21,675 bases of DNA, from the NCBI GenBank assembly GCA_002358975.1, contig DEPX01000194.1, forward strand, positions 1-21,675, written 5' to 3'. Source of the stretch: Micrococcaceae bacterium UBA3381. Its GTDB lineage: Bacteria > Actinomycetota > Actinomycetes > Actinomycetales > Micrococcaceae. The stretch's first letter is position 1, and each line of letters opens with the position of its first letter. A program made the position numbers and the translations under genes. Positions 7,723 to 15,302 of this stretch are shown piece by piece. Below the pieces are notes generated by a model. It saw only the letters and a program-made list of their open reading frames with translations, was not told the origin of the DNA and did not search any database.

Positions 7723-8340
7723 ATGCCGCATCAGTTCTCGTCAGCTGCCTTTTCCGCATCCGATTGTTTAATAACTAGACTTCTGGTTCTTCTTGGATTA
7801 CCAGCATTGTTAATTGCTATTGCGTTGGGGCCACTTTCTGTAACGCATGCCCACACGCATAGCTCTGCTGCGCAACAAAATATCTCGGATTGGAATCCAC
7901 CAATACGAAACGCCACTGAAGCTGACATAGTCCAAATGTTCATACCGCCTGATATGCCTTGGTCATCAGCGCATCGAGGAATAGATATCCGTGCCGGCGA
8001 TGGAGAGGTTTTAGCGCCCAATGACGGGGAAGTGACATTTGTTGGTGTGGTTGTAGACCGGCCCGTCATCAGTATTCAGCATTCCAACGGGCTCATAACG
8101 TCGTTGGAACCTGTCGAGTCGGAATTAGAGGTGGGTGACACGGTGGCCGCCGGGCAAGCTATCGGATCAATCTCCGATGACGCTTCCCACTGTGACGCCC
8201 AATGTGTGCACTGGGGTGTCCGTATGCCAGATGCATGGCAAATCGGTTCCGCCCTTAGAGACTTATATATAGATCCAGCTTTTCTGCTGGGTTGGAGCGA
8301 ACCTTCTATTTTATGGCCTGTGCATTCTGACCCGACCTGA
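7723..8340 (+). CDS. Secreted M23-family (LytM-like) protein, possibly catalytically impaired
   Basis: A 205-residue protein with an N-terminal signal segment (hydrophobic stretch about 16-40, ending THAHTHSSA), then a LytM/M23 domain at about 72-170. The M23 zinc motif H-x3-D is present (His84, Asp88 in HRGID). The second motif, normally H-x-H, reads CVHWG at 161-165: the second His (163) is there but the first is Cys161. Actinobacterial M23 proteins with C-x-H-W are common, so this may be a structural or regulatory variant, not a mutation. The family cuts peptidoglycan cross-bridges or activates amidases. It is divergent from rpsB, as Rv2891 is in mycobacteria. The ATG at 7723 lacks a clear ribosome binding site, so the start is moderately uncertain. 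It converges with the glycosyltransferase gene, 9 bp between stops. Confidence 0.8.
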   Translation: MPHQFSSAAFSASDCLITRLLVLLGLPALLIAIALGPLSVTHAHTHSSAAQQNISDWNPPIRNATEADIVQMFIPPDMPWSSAHRGIDIRAGDGEVLAPNDGEVTFVGVVVDRPVISIQHSNGLITSLEPVESELEVGDTVAAGQAIGSISDDASHCDAQCVHWGVRMPDAWQIGSALRDLYIDPAFLLGWSEPSILWPVHSDPT

Positions 8341-8349
8341 CCCAACGTC

Positions 8350-9465
8350 CTAAGCTTTTCGACGGCTACGACGCAAATGAATTTCCTCAGCGAGTTTCAG
8401 CAGCTCTAGTGCAGAATCCGACCATCTAAATGTGTTGGCCTGTCGAACTGCGCCAGTCGAGGCCCGAATAAAAGCTCTATTGTCTTCCAAAGCCATTACG
8501 CAATGTGCCAATTGTCGAGCAGCTGTACCAGTTGTAATATCAACAAATTGGGCTCCGGGGTTATGTTGGCCACCAACTTCTTGAAATATCTCCAGATCAG
8601 AAACAACCACTGGTGTACCCACAGCCATCGCTTCAACAAGAGGTAGCCCATAGCCCTCTGAACGCGATGTCGTCACAAGTGCAGTTGCTGATCGGAGCAG
8701 ACGATGATATTCCGTATCGTCAATTCCGTTATGAAATTGGAGTTGGGTGGTTCCTATGCCTTGTAACTGTGCCTGGCGTACTAGCTCGTCACGACGATTT
8801 GATGATATTGGCGAACATAAATGGAGCCGGTACCCCGGAAGGTACTGCAAAGCACTGATAATTGTTTCTACATTTTTATACTCCATAAAGGAGCCCATAT
8901 AAATCAGCGTTTTGTCGCGAAACCCGGTCGGGTCACGGGGACTGGTCTCCGGGGCCGCATTCGCTATGACACGAACAGGTCTACTGGTTAGATGGTGCTT
9001 TCTAATGAGCCGCTGAGAAGTCCTCGACACCGTGGCTACAGCATCGGCGCCGTTGAGAAGCATACGTTGCGGCAGATAGGTTAAGTGATAGAGATACCAC
9101 AATCCGCGTATGGCCTGCGGCAAATCGCGTGGCGGAGACCTATGTTGGTAGTAAATCAGATCGTGCAGCGTGAGAATGAGCCCAAAGTTGCGACCGACCG
9201 AGCCAATTGTTTGCATCGGAGAAAATACGATATCCGGCTTGTAACGATTTAAAGTTATGGCCGATAACGGCTCCCGGGCCGAAGTCGGTGCATGAAATTC
9301 CACTATATTGACGTTGTCAGGTAGCAAGTCACGCTGGGCACGGTTATGTATGAGCACTGTTGGATCGCTCATAGCTGCTACCGCATGAATTAAGGAGTAG
9401 CTGTAACGTGAGATGCCATCATGATAGTCGGTTCTGAGATAACGACCATCCATGAATAAACGCAT
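8350..9465 (-). CDS. GT4-family glycosyltransferase
   Basis: About 371 residues with a two-domain GT-B fold. The N-terminus has RLFMDGRYLRTDYHDGISRY, the D-x-x-GI-x-RY pattern of mannosyltransferase-like GT4 enzymes. The C-terminal half carries the nucleotide-sugar signature, ending in the E-x7-E motif (SEGYGLPLVEAMAVGTPVV). Such enzymes transfer a sugar from a nucleotide donor to a lipid or glycan at the inner membrane face; donor and acceptor cannot be told. Two adjacent ATGs exist (9468 and 9465); GGGGGAG lies 5 nt before the second, so I prefer 9465. No signal peptide. Its neighbours are a tRNA and a second GT4 enzyme on the same strand, so the two may act in one envelope glycan pathway, though the tRNA lies between them. 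Confidence 0.82.
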   Translation of the reverse strand: MRLFMDGRYLRTDYHDGISRYSYSLIHAVAAMSDPTVLIHNRAQRDLLPDNVNIVEFHAPTSAREPLSAITLNRYKPDIVFSPMQTIGSVGRNFGLILTLHDLIYYQHRSPPRDLPQAIRGLWYLYHLTYLPQRMLLNGADAVATVSRTSQRLIRKHHLTSRPVRVIANAAPETSPRDPTGFRDKTLIYMGSFMEYKNVETIISALQYLPGYRLHLCSPISSNRRDELVRQAQLQGIGTTQLQFHNGIDDTEYHRLLRSATALVTTSRSEGYGLPLVEAMAVGTPVVVSDLEIFQEVGGQHNPGAQFVDITTGTAARQLAHCVMALEDNRAFIRASTGAVRQANTFRWSDSALELLKLAEEIHLRRSRRKA

Positions 9466-9517
9466 CATTACTCCCCCGGCACAGATTATCCCACCGTTGT
9501 ATCAGTGAGCTAAGTAG

Positions 9518-9591
9518 TAGGGTGTGCGGGACTTGAACCCGCGACCAAAGGATTATGAGTCCTCTGCTCTAACCGACTGAGCTAACACCCC
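9518..9591 (-). tRNA. tRNA with CAU anticodon (elongator tRNA-Met, or tRNA-Ile2)
   Basis: A full cloverleaf reads on the minus strand: acceptor GGGGTGT pairing with ACACCCT (G1-U72 wobble), D arm GCTC/GAGC, anticodon stem GAGGA/TCCTT with loop CTCATAA (anticodon CAU), variable loop TGGTC, T arm GCGGG-TTCAAGT-CCCGC, discriminator A, 74 nt. The 3' CCA is not encoded. It is not an initiator because the acceptor pairs at 1-72 and the anticodon stem lacks the three G-C pairs. Met and Ile2 (lysidine-modified) tRNAs share this anticodon; I lean to elongator Met but cannot decide. Confidence 0.95.
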
Positions 9592-9658
9592 TCAGTTGTC
9601 TTCACATTACCCTCCTGGGCCGCACCAAGGTGCACTGTGAATGACGCAGTCTCCTAGT

Positions 9659-10873
9659 CTAACGCAGCTTAGCATCAGAAACCATCACTGCTACCTCGTC
9701 TGACGTGGCACCACTATACATTTTGACAATAATATCCATAATCTTCTCGTGAGCATGTGCAGAAGCGAATTCATGGGACGCTTGCCCCATGGCATGGCGT
9801 TCTTCAGAACTGGCGCCTAAAATGGTATCGATTCTTTTGGCCATATCCGCTGCGTTATTAGGTTCAAATAGATAGCCATTAACACCTTCGGCAACTAGGT
9901 GTGGCAATGCAAGCGCATTAGCCAGCACAACCGGGGTAGAAGCGCTCATGGCTTCAAGCGAGGCCAGCGACTGGAGTTCCGCAGTACAGGGCTGGGTAAA
10001 TATATCAGCCCGAAGATACGCTTCACGCAGGTCGTTTTCTGAGACTAGGCCACGGAACACAACTCGGTCTGCAATTCCCAACTCGTCTGCTAGACGGTGC
10101 AGATAGTTGCGTTGCTCGCCGTCGCCAATAATTTCAGCGTGGACTGGGAAAGTAGTCATCGTTAGAGCGTGCAACAAGACGTGCACATTTTTTTCGACAG
10201 CTAAGCGGCCAACAAACAGGACTGTTGGGTGTGGGTGTGCAGCAATCTGTTCACCAGCGCGTAATTCATATTTCGCTACGTCGATACCGTTGGAAACAGG
10301 TACTACATAGTCTAGATTCGCCTTTTGGTTCATGTTGTGGGCAGACAGCGGTGTCGGTGTCGTAATGACATTTGCTTTTCGCATAAGACGACCCATGTCA
10401 TACCATGATCGCCGAGACACGAAATCTTTGAAGAACTGTGGGCCTGGGATGAACGGATCTAAGTTTTCCGGTAAGAAGTGATTAGTACATATCAACCGAA
10501 TGCGTCGACGTTCGGCTGCAGTAATCGCAGCATCCCCAACCATGTAATGACACTGGGCATGTACAACGTCTGGAGACAGCTCAGCCAGTAAGTTATCGAG
10601 AGCCCGGTTAGCATACCATGGCATGACAAGACGGTAGTACTCATGGGTGGGTGCCGCATAAGAACGTAACCGATGCACGGTGGCCTCGTCGTGAAATTCG
10701 ATCGTGCTTGGGCCTGAGGTGTAGTGCGGGGACACCACGTGCACGTCATAACCATGGGCCGTGAGCTTTGTGGCAAGACGATGGCAGGATTTTGCTGCGC
10801 CGTTTACATGTGGTGGGTAAGTATCAGCTGCTATCAACACGCGCGACGGCGAGCTTTTCTTATCAAACGCCAC
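9659..10873 (-). CDS. GT4-family glycosyltransferase (PimB/diacylglycerol-glycosyltransferase type)
   Basis: 404 residues with a GT-B fold. The N-terminal domain begins VLIAADTYPPHVNGAAKSC, the donor/acceptor loop pattern of lipid GT4 enzymes such as PimB and glucosyl-diacylglycerol synthases. VPVSNGIDV near 190 and FVGRLAVEKN near 219 mark the start of the nucleotide-sugar domain. The E-x7-E motif is in AELQSLASLEAMSASTPVV near 298-316. GTG start at 10873 with AGGAG 7 nt upstream. The CDP-alcohol phosphatidyltransferase upstream on the same strand suggests glycolipid or phosphoglycolipid assembly, which is inference. Confidence 0.83.
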   Translation of the reverse strand: MAFDKKSSPSRVLIAADTYPPHVNGAAKSCHRLATKLTAHGYDVHVVSPHYTSGPSTIEFHDEATVHRLRSYAAPTHEYYRLVMPWYANRALDNLLAELSPDVVHAQCHYMVGDAAITAAERRRIRLICTNHFLPENLDPFIPGPQFFKDFVSRRSWYDMGRLMRKANVITTPTPLSAHNMNQKANLDYVVPVSNGIDVAKYELRAGEQIAAHPHPTVLFVGRLAVEKNVHVLLHALTMTTFPVHAEIIGDGEQRNYLHRLADELGIADRVVFRGLVSENDLREAYLRADIFTQPCTAELQSLASLEAMSASTPVVLANALALPHLVAEGVNGYLFEPNNAADMAKRIDTILGASSEERHAMGQASHEFASAHAHEKIMDIIVKMYSGATSDEVAVMVSDAKLR

Positions 10874-10948
10874 AGCATAACTCCTAGAGGATCAGAACAT
10901 GGAGGTGAGCATAAATCACAATGACACTACCATCGAGCGCGTATGAGT

Positions 10949-11608
10949 TTATATGGCCTCAAAAAATTGTGCTCGATCTGTTTTATTGCGTGGCTGCAGC
11001 CCTGCCTGTCGCATTTGATCCGCGTTCCGAATACCTTGTCTCAGGTAGTCAAAGCTGGCAATAATATGGCCACCGGCCCCGATTGCGAGTATCGCCACGG
11101 CAATAGGATGCCAGACATGAGAACCCACAAAAGGTGCTTCCGCGAGTAAAAGCAGTGGGATACCTAACATAAGCGCAATTGTTCGAGCTTTGCCAACGAT
11201 TGTAACTTCCATTTGAGGGTTACCTGCGTAGATAAGCGCCATGCATCCGGCTAACACAAGGTCTGGTACGACTAGCGCAAAGACTAACCACAATGGAGCC
11301 AGCCCGGAGATAGCCACTGTGATTACAACGACCCAAAGCGAAAGTCTATCTGCAAGTGGATCTAACCACTTACCAACGGTAGACCCCTGTTTCAGTTTGC
11401 GCGCTAGGAACCCATCAATCCAGTCGGTAGAGAATAAGACGACAAGAATAATGAGCGCATTCCAGTAATCATCATTGAACATGAGCCAGACAAACACCGG
11501 GACTAGCAAAAACCTAACCAATGTCACTAGGTTTGGAATAGTCAGCCAATCATTGCCCACAGTGAGTCCAATGTTGTCATTCGGCTCTGGACTCACTGGC
11601 CGGTTCAT
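10949..11608 (-). CDS. CDP-alcohol phosphatidyltransferase (PGP/cardiolipin/PIP synthase family)
   Basis: 219 residues, with about six membrane segments. The family motif is complete: D62-x2-D65-G66-x2-A69-R70-x8-G79-x3-D83-x3-D87, which binds the metal ions and the CDP-lipid. The enzyme replaces CMP of CDP-diacylglycerol with an alcohol: glycerol-3-phosphate, inositol phosphate or phosphatidylglycerol. Which one cannot be told; the gene is not next to the usual PI-mannoside genes. I chose the ATG at 11608 (MNRPVSPEPN) because GTGAGG precedes it by about 6 nt, whereas an in-frame ATG at 11635 has none. It starts 41 bp after the Holin-X type gene and may be in its operon. Uses the product of CdsA (2718-3902). 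Confidence 0.85.
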   Translation of the reverse strand: MNRPVSPEPNDNIGLTVGNDWLTIPNLVTLVRFLLVPVFVWLMFNDDYWNALIILVVLFSTDWIDGFLARKLKQGSTVGKWLDPLADRLSLWVVVITVAISGLAPLWLVFALVVPDLVLAGCMALIYAGNPQMEVTIVGKARTIALMLGIPLLLLAEAPFVGSHVWHPIAVAILAIGAGGHIIASFDYLRQGIRNADQMRQAGLQPRNKTDRAQFFEAI

Positions 11609-11649
11609 ATCAACCTCACTGTGGAGTTTGCCCATATATCAACAAAGAC

Positions 11650-12537
11650 CTAACGGCGTCGCAGCCGACGCAGAAGCACTGCAGCGGTAGTTACCGAAGC
11701 TCCAAGCACAGTCAAGGGCTGCCAACGATCTTTCACGTATCCGACACCATCATTAACCTTTTCGCCCGCGCGGGCTGCAGAATGATGTGGCGCCAATGGT
11801 GATGTGGCATGCTCAACGTTATCTCGAGCAATGTTACCGGTTGCATGACGCTTGAATGTATTGAACTGTCCGCGAAAATCGGTTTTCTCGTCTACACCGG
11901 AACGTATATCGCCTAGATGGCGACGGCGCAATTCCATCCGATGACGAATTTGTGCTTCTGTGGGTTCGGTTTTGGGCAACGACTCTGCTGCTTCGCCACG
12001 ACGCACTGCGCGCTTCTGTTCTTTCTTAGCACGCTTAGCTTCTTCTTTACGACGTTGCTCCTCAACCTGTTTTTGCTGTCGCCGTTCTTCTTCGAGTCGA
12101 TCAAATTCCACCGGGTCAAAGGCGTTGCCCTTTAGAACATAGCCGACGTCATGTTTAACTCCCCGAATAATCTCTGGGGGCAATAATGGGAAACCGGTGC
12201 GCACGACCATGGCGCCAACAACAAGTAAGACAAGCATCACAACAAACGCACCTAAAGCAACCCACAAGGCTGTCTGCCATAACGGCACCTCAGCTATAAA
12301 AGCACCAACCAGAGCAATCACTAGTGCAATAAATGTGATCGAGCCAAATAGTAAGCCAATGACGGCAATACCGACGCCTGCGCCGGCACGAATCCCTTTC
12401 GCTTTGAGTTGAGTACTCAACAGCGACAGATTATCGGTCAACTGTTTCGGGACCAACCGGAAAAGGGTTGTCAGCAGGTCAAGCAGCGAACTCATCCGAG
12501 TTTTGGTCGTCACCTGTGGTGAACCGTTGGTGGTCAT
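11650..12537 (-). CDS. Actinobacterial Holin-X type membrane protein
   Basis: 295 residues. Two adjacent membrane segments at about 52-82 and 88-113 match the putative Actinobacterial Holin-X superfamily domain (phage holin family protein, PF07332-like). A long Lys/Arg/Glu-rich helix follows (about 145-185), then a linker and a second hydrophobic segment near 275-290 ending in an Arg-rich C-terminus (RRLRRR). ATG start at 12537 with GAAGG about 8 nt upstream. Despite the name, the family is chromosomal and not tied to a phage here; function unknown. Only 41 bp separate it from the downstream phosphatidyltransferase, so they are likely co-transcribed. Confidence 0.7.
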   Translation of the reverse strand: MTTNGSPQVTTKTRMSSLLDLLTTLFRLVPKQLTDNLSLLSTQLKAKGIRAGAGVGIAVIGLLFGSITFIALVIALVGAFIAEVPLWQTALWVALGAFVVMLVLLVVGAMVVRTGFPLLPPEIIRGVKHDVGYVLKGNAFDPVEFDRLEEERRQQKQVEEQRRKEEAKRAKKEQKRAVRRGEAAESLPKTEPTEAQIRHRMELRRRHLGDIRSGVDEKTDFRGQFNTFKRHATGNIARDNVEHATSPLAPHHSAARAGEKVNDGVGYVKDRWQPLTVLGASVTTAAVLLRRLRRR

Positions 12538-12727
12538 TAGTCACTACCTTCGTACGTGTGGTGCGGTTGAATCTATATTGCTATCTTTGACCAGTATAAA
12601 CCGGACGATAACTATCTTGATACGTGGTCTAGTTTATTAGCCTGATACTTCCAGTTTGGCAGTGCAACCTTTGACGTTCGAAACGGGATTTTCTCTGACC
12701 AAAGGAACCGGAATGCTAAGGAAAAGT

Positions 12728-13024
12728 TTAAAAATCTGAAGACTGAATGATCCGCATTTTCGACGATAACAAGTCGACTTCGGGTCGTCTGGCAACAAAT
12801 TCCTCAATTTTAGTAAGCGTCTCTTCCACGTGTGAACGATCACTGCTTACCTGTGAAACTCCAATGATGGTGCGACGGTGAAGTTGGGCGTCTTCAACCT
12901 CAGCTGCGAACAATTGGAAGTGTCTACGAATATCGGCGATGATTGGTCGCACAACCGAACGTTTTGCCTTCAACGAGTGCACATCACCGAGCAAGATATC
13001 GAATTCGTTCCAGCCAATCCACAT
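12728..13024 (-). CDS. DUF503 family protein
   Basis: 98 residues starting MWIGWNEFDILLGDVHSLKA. The D-V-x-S-LKAKRSVVRPI segment and the C-terminal VARRPEVDLLSSKMRIIQ pattern are typical of the DUF503 family (small ferredoxin-like fold proteins, often near rbfA or ribosome-associated genes). Function is not established. An in-frame ATG at 13066 would add 14 residues lacking family similarity; the ATG at 13024 has only a weak GTGAAAG upstream. It stands alone: 190 bp from the next gene on its strand, and it is the last chromosomal gene before the mobile-element boundary. Confidence 0.75.
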   Translation of the reverse strand: MWIGWNEFDILLGDVHSLKAKRSVVRPIIADIRRHFQLFAAEVEDAQLHRRTIIGVSQVSSDRSHVEETLTKIEEFVARRPEVDLLSSKMRIIQSSDF

Positions 13025-13112
13025 ACATACACTTTCACTTACATGCTCCGATTGAGCAAGCGCCAACGGGTTTGTTCACCCAAATTATGCTGGACGACAC
13101 GCCAAACTAACT

Positions 13113-13155
13113 AAGCATTCCCTCATAGCTTTATCAACACTGTCATGGAATGCTT
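13113..13155. repeat. 9-bp inverted repeat AAGCATTCC/GGAATGCTT
   Basis: Perfect 9-bp arms at 13113-13121 and 13147-13155 around a 25-bp loop, about 90 bp upstream of the DUF503 start on its promoter side. It could be an operator or protein-binding site. The rest of the stretch 13025-13337 holds nothing I recognise. Confidence 0.4.
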
Positions 13156-13337
13156 TCTGCTCCCCTACACCTGCTAGAAGCTAGTCGCTTACAGCGGGTC
13201 AGACGTGTCTTCGCAGTACATTTCCACTTTTCAGGCAGAAAAATCGGACCGAAGCATCATTAGATTCAAGCGTCGCGGCTCGGACATACAACGCGGCATT
13301 GCAACGATGAGCCACACAAGGTCTCCCAGCAGGCAGT

Positions 13338-13365
13338 AAAAAACCCCGTCCATATGGACGGGGTT
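13338..13365 (-). terminator. Intrinsic terminator of the former tRNA-Asn gene
   Basis: On the minus strand a perfect 10-bp stem AACCCCGTCC/GGACGGGGTT with loop ATAT (13342-13365) runs into TTTTTT (13338-13343). It begins 6 bp after the 3' end of the tRNA-Asn fragment. It is what remains of the original tRNA transcription unit on the chromosomal side of the integration. Confidence 0.88.
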
Positions 13366-13371
13366 GATTCG

Positions 13372-13413
13372 CTCCCCCAACTGGATTCGAACCAGTAACC
13401 CCTCGATTACCAG
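13372..13413 (-). other. tRNA-Asn 3' fragment: attachment site (attL/attR) of the integrated element
   Basis: On the minus strand this is the 3' half of a tRNA: anticodon loop CTGGTAA, descending stem TCGAG, variable loop GGGTT, T arm ACTGG-TTCGAAT-CCAGT, acceptor strand TGGGGGA and discriminator G. The 72A (requiring U1), the GGGTT variable loop and the T arm fit actinobacterial tRNA-Asn. A functional one would have anticodon GTT; here the position reads GGT, and the ascending anticodon stem and the D arm are absent. This is the usual footprint of integration by a tyrosine recombinase into a tRNA 3' end. The intact tRNA-Asn should lie at the other end of the element, outside the window. Confidence 0.8.
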
Positions 13414-13534
13414 TTTCGGCGAAGCCAGATATTGGTCGCTTATTTCATTGCTGGGATCTTTCACAGTGTCCGGCGCGTCGCGGCCAAGCAATCAGGAAAC
13501 GGAACACACCCGTAACGGATTAAGGTGGATTATT

Positions 13535-13780
13535 ATGGGACTTTTGCTTCTATTACTAATACCTGCGGTGCTGGGTTTCGTAATTGCTTTCATCCTAAAT
13601 CCAGTGCACGTGTTGACAAATATTGTGCAAATCATTGCAGCCGCAGCTACTCTCTTGTTTGGCTTCGTTGCCTATTTCCAAGGATTTTTTGAGTCTGTCG
13701 CAACACTCTACTTCGGGCTATCACTCGTGACTTGGCTTGGTCTGGTCTTTTTACGCCGACCAGGCCCAGTGACCACATAG
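13535..13780 (+). CDS. Small two-segment membrane protein
   Basis: 81 residues starting MGLLLLLLIPAVLGF, with AAGGTGG (13522-13528) 6 nt before the ATG. Hydrophobic segments lie at about 2-23 and 28-50, with a further one near 52-72. A longer in-frame reading from 13364 would run through the tRNA fragment and is not credible. It sits between the attachment site and the integrase gene, so it belongs to the element. I do not recognise the family. Confidence 0.6.
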   Translation: MGLLLLLLIPAVLGFVIAFILNPVHVLTNIVQIIAAAATLLFGFVAYFQGFFESVATLYFGLSLVTWLGLVFLRRPGPVTT

Positions 13781-13876
13781 TCTAAATTCCTCTGACTAGG
13801 TCATATGGGTTACGTCACGGAGTGTTTCTGGGCACAGTGGTAAATCCATTCAAGCCAATCTGAAAGGAACTTCGTT

Positions 13877-14719
13877 ATGGATTTACTAGCTAAGTTCGAG
13901 TCATGGTTGCTACTCAACAGACGACCATTAACAGTGCGTAATCGGGTACATTATGCAAAAAAGCTTCACGATTGGTGCATGGAAAATAAACTGCAGGTTT
14001 TACAACTCCACGCTCGCGACTTAAATAAATGGGTGCCCTCTGTTGGGTCCGCTCCTGCGACACGGAAAAATGCTGTAGACGCAATTAATGTCTTCTACGA
14101 CTGGGCGATATTTGAGGAATTACTCGAAGAAAATCCTGCCCGAGATATACCGAAAATTGACGTACCTTCGGGGCTCCCCCATCCGACACCCGATGAAGTG
14201 TTGCAAGAAGGTATCGATAGATGTGACAACGTACAAGACTTATTGATGTTGCTCTTTGCCTCGTACGGTGGCCTTCGTGTATCGGAAATCGCCACATTAC
14301 ATTCCACAAACATCGAAGGGGAGCATGTCCGTGTTACCGGCAAAGGTGACAAAATTCGGTACGTGCCACTTCATCCGGTATTACAGGACATTCTTCAAGA
14401 CTTGGACATCTCTGGCTGGTTATTTCCATCGTCCCGTAATCCCACAGGACATTATCTACCGGATTCGATAGCACAACGCATACGTAAAGATTTATTGTCG
14501 GATCCATGGTCAGCTCACACTCTTCGTCATCGGTTTGCTACTGAGTATTACCGACTGAACCCAGACCTACTAGCACTTCGTGAACTGCTTGGTCACGCCA
14601 GCGTGGACACCACCATGATTTATACACGTGTCGCGCCAGATGTCCTTGCCCCGCCTGTTGCAAAACTGCAAGATCAAGGAGCAGCGCAACGATGGTCTGT
14701 GCTCAAACACGCCGTGTAG
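13877..14719 (+). CDS. int: Tyrosine recombinase/integrase of the element
   Basis: 280 residues with the two-domain XerC/D-like layout: an N-terminal core-binding helical domain at about 1-95 and a catalytic domain at about 100-265. All catalytic residues are visible: Arg134 (GGLRVSE), Lys159 (GKGDKIR), His214 and Arg217 (HTLRHRF), His240 (LGHAS) and nucleophile Tyr249 (IYTRV). There is no N-terminal arm-binding domain, so it is shorter than typical ICE integrases (about 380-400). The start has AAAGGA 8 nt upstream. It lies about 460 bp from the tRNA-Asn fragment, the expected position for the enzyme that integrated the element. It should cut and join the attachment sites; no excisionase is recognised next to it. 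Confidence 0.92.
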   Translation: MDLLAKFESWLLLNRRPLTVRNRVHYAKKLHDWCMENKLQVLQLHARDLNKWVPSVGSAPATRKNAVDAINVFYDWAIFEELLEENPARDIPKIDVPSGLPHPTPDEVLQEGIDRCDNVQDLLMLLFASYGGLRVSEIATLHSTNIEGEHVRVTGKGDKIRYVPLHPVLQDILQDLDISGWLFPSSRNPTGHYLPDSIAQRIRKDLLSDPWSAHTLRHRFATEYYRLNPDLLALRELLGHASVDTTMIYTRVAPDVLAPPVAKLQDQGAAQRWSVLKHAV

Positions 14720-14755
14720 TGACTTTCTGACATACACATTAGGGGCTAGCCACGA

Positions 14756-14797
14756 ACTGGATGTACCAGTCGTTCGCAACAGAAAGGTACATCCAGT
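14756..14797. promoter_or_regulatory. 12-bp perfect inverted repeat over the RBS and start of the zinc-ribbon gene
   Basis: ACTGGATGTACC (14756-14767) and GGTACATCCAGT (14786-14797) are perfect inverted repeats around an 18-nt loop. The right arm starts on the GG of the ribosome binding site AGAAAGG (14781-14787) and ends on the second base of the GTG start at 14796. In mRNA the hairpin would hide the ribosome binding region; as DNA it is a large operator-like palindrome. Confidence 0.7.
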
Positions 14798-15290
14798 GGC
14801 TATCCCCAAAAAATTACCGATTGAATTTAGCTGCGGCCATACCGAGACGAAAGACCTGTCCGATAAGCCAGCGGGCAAGCGCAAGGCTCACGCTTTTGGT
14901 CTGGGCAAGAATTTCGTTTGCAGCCGGTGTTTCAAAAAACAAGGACGGGCCAACCTTGAACGGCAAGAACAAGAAGTTCTTGCAGACGCTATGGGCTTTG
15001 AAGAGGATCACGAGTTACCAGAGCTGCAAGGTAGCGACAAACAGATCAAATGGGCTACGCGCATACGCTATACCGTCCTTGCTGACATTCTGGAGAGCGA
15101 TGAATCGCCCAAGCAACAATCTGAAGGCGCTCACACGCTTGAAACCGCAAAACGACTGATCCACGCGGGATGGTGGATCGATAATTTGCGCGACACGTCC
15201 GATTTGGATACGGACGATCTGATTGAGCTAATCATCACCGGCGCCGATGACACCGATGATGACCACATCGCGTCTGAAAACCCGTTCTAA
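14796..15290 (+). CDS. Zinc-ribbon-type small protein of mobile elements
   Basis: 164 residues from the GTG at 14796, which has AGAAAGG 8 nt upstream; earlier in-frame starts overlap the integrase and are less likely. Two cysteine/histidine pairs, CGH at 13-15 and CSRC at 42-45, suggest a zinc ribbon near the N-terminus. The middle has LPELQGSDKQIKWATRIR (about 74-91), a motif I associate with small proteins of actinophages and integrative elements, whose function is unknown. The C-terminus is acidic. It begins 76 bp after the integrase stop, behind a strong inverted repeat, and is followed 12 bp later by the redoxin gene. Likely DNA- or RNA-linked, but not established. Confidence 0.65.
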   Translation: MAIPKKLPIEFSCGHTETKDLSDKPAGKRKAHAFGLGKNFVCSRCFKKQGRANLERQEQEVLADAMGFEEDHELPELQGSDKQIKWATRIRYTVLADILESDESPKQQSEGAHTLETAKRLIHAGWWIDNLRDTSDLDTDDLIELIITGADDTDDDHIASENPF

Positions 15291-15302
15291 GGTGGCGCAT
15301 CT

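Noticed and set aside
11650..12537. Prophage holin and hence a prophage in the middle region
   Set aside because: The Holin-X family is mostly chromosomal in actinomycetes, and no phage structural, lysis or integrase genes lie beside it.
13372..13413. Functional tRNA-Thr(GGT), since the loop reads CTGGTAA
   Set aside because: The ascending anticodon stem does not pair and there is no D arm or 5' acceptor strand; the variable loop, 72A and T arm point to a tRNA-Asn remnant.
13231..13491. 86-residue minus-strand reading frame
   Set aside because: It runs across the terminator and the tRNA fragment and has no ribosome binding site or recognisable product.
13364..13534. Upstream extension of the small membrane protein
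   Set aside because: It would be translated through the tRNA fragment; the ATG at 13535 has a good ribosome binding site.
14720..14745. Third copy of the promoter-operator cassette after the integrase
   Set aside because: TTTCTGACATACAC resembles part of it, but the TGTCA half-site and the -35 box are not there at the right spacing.
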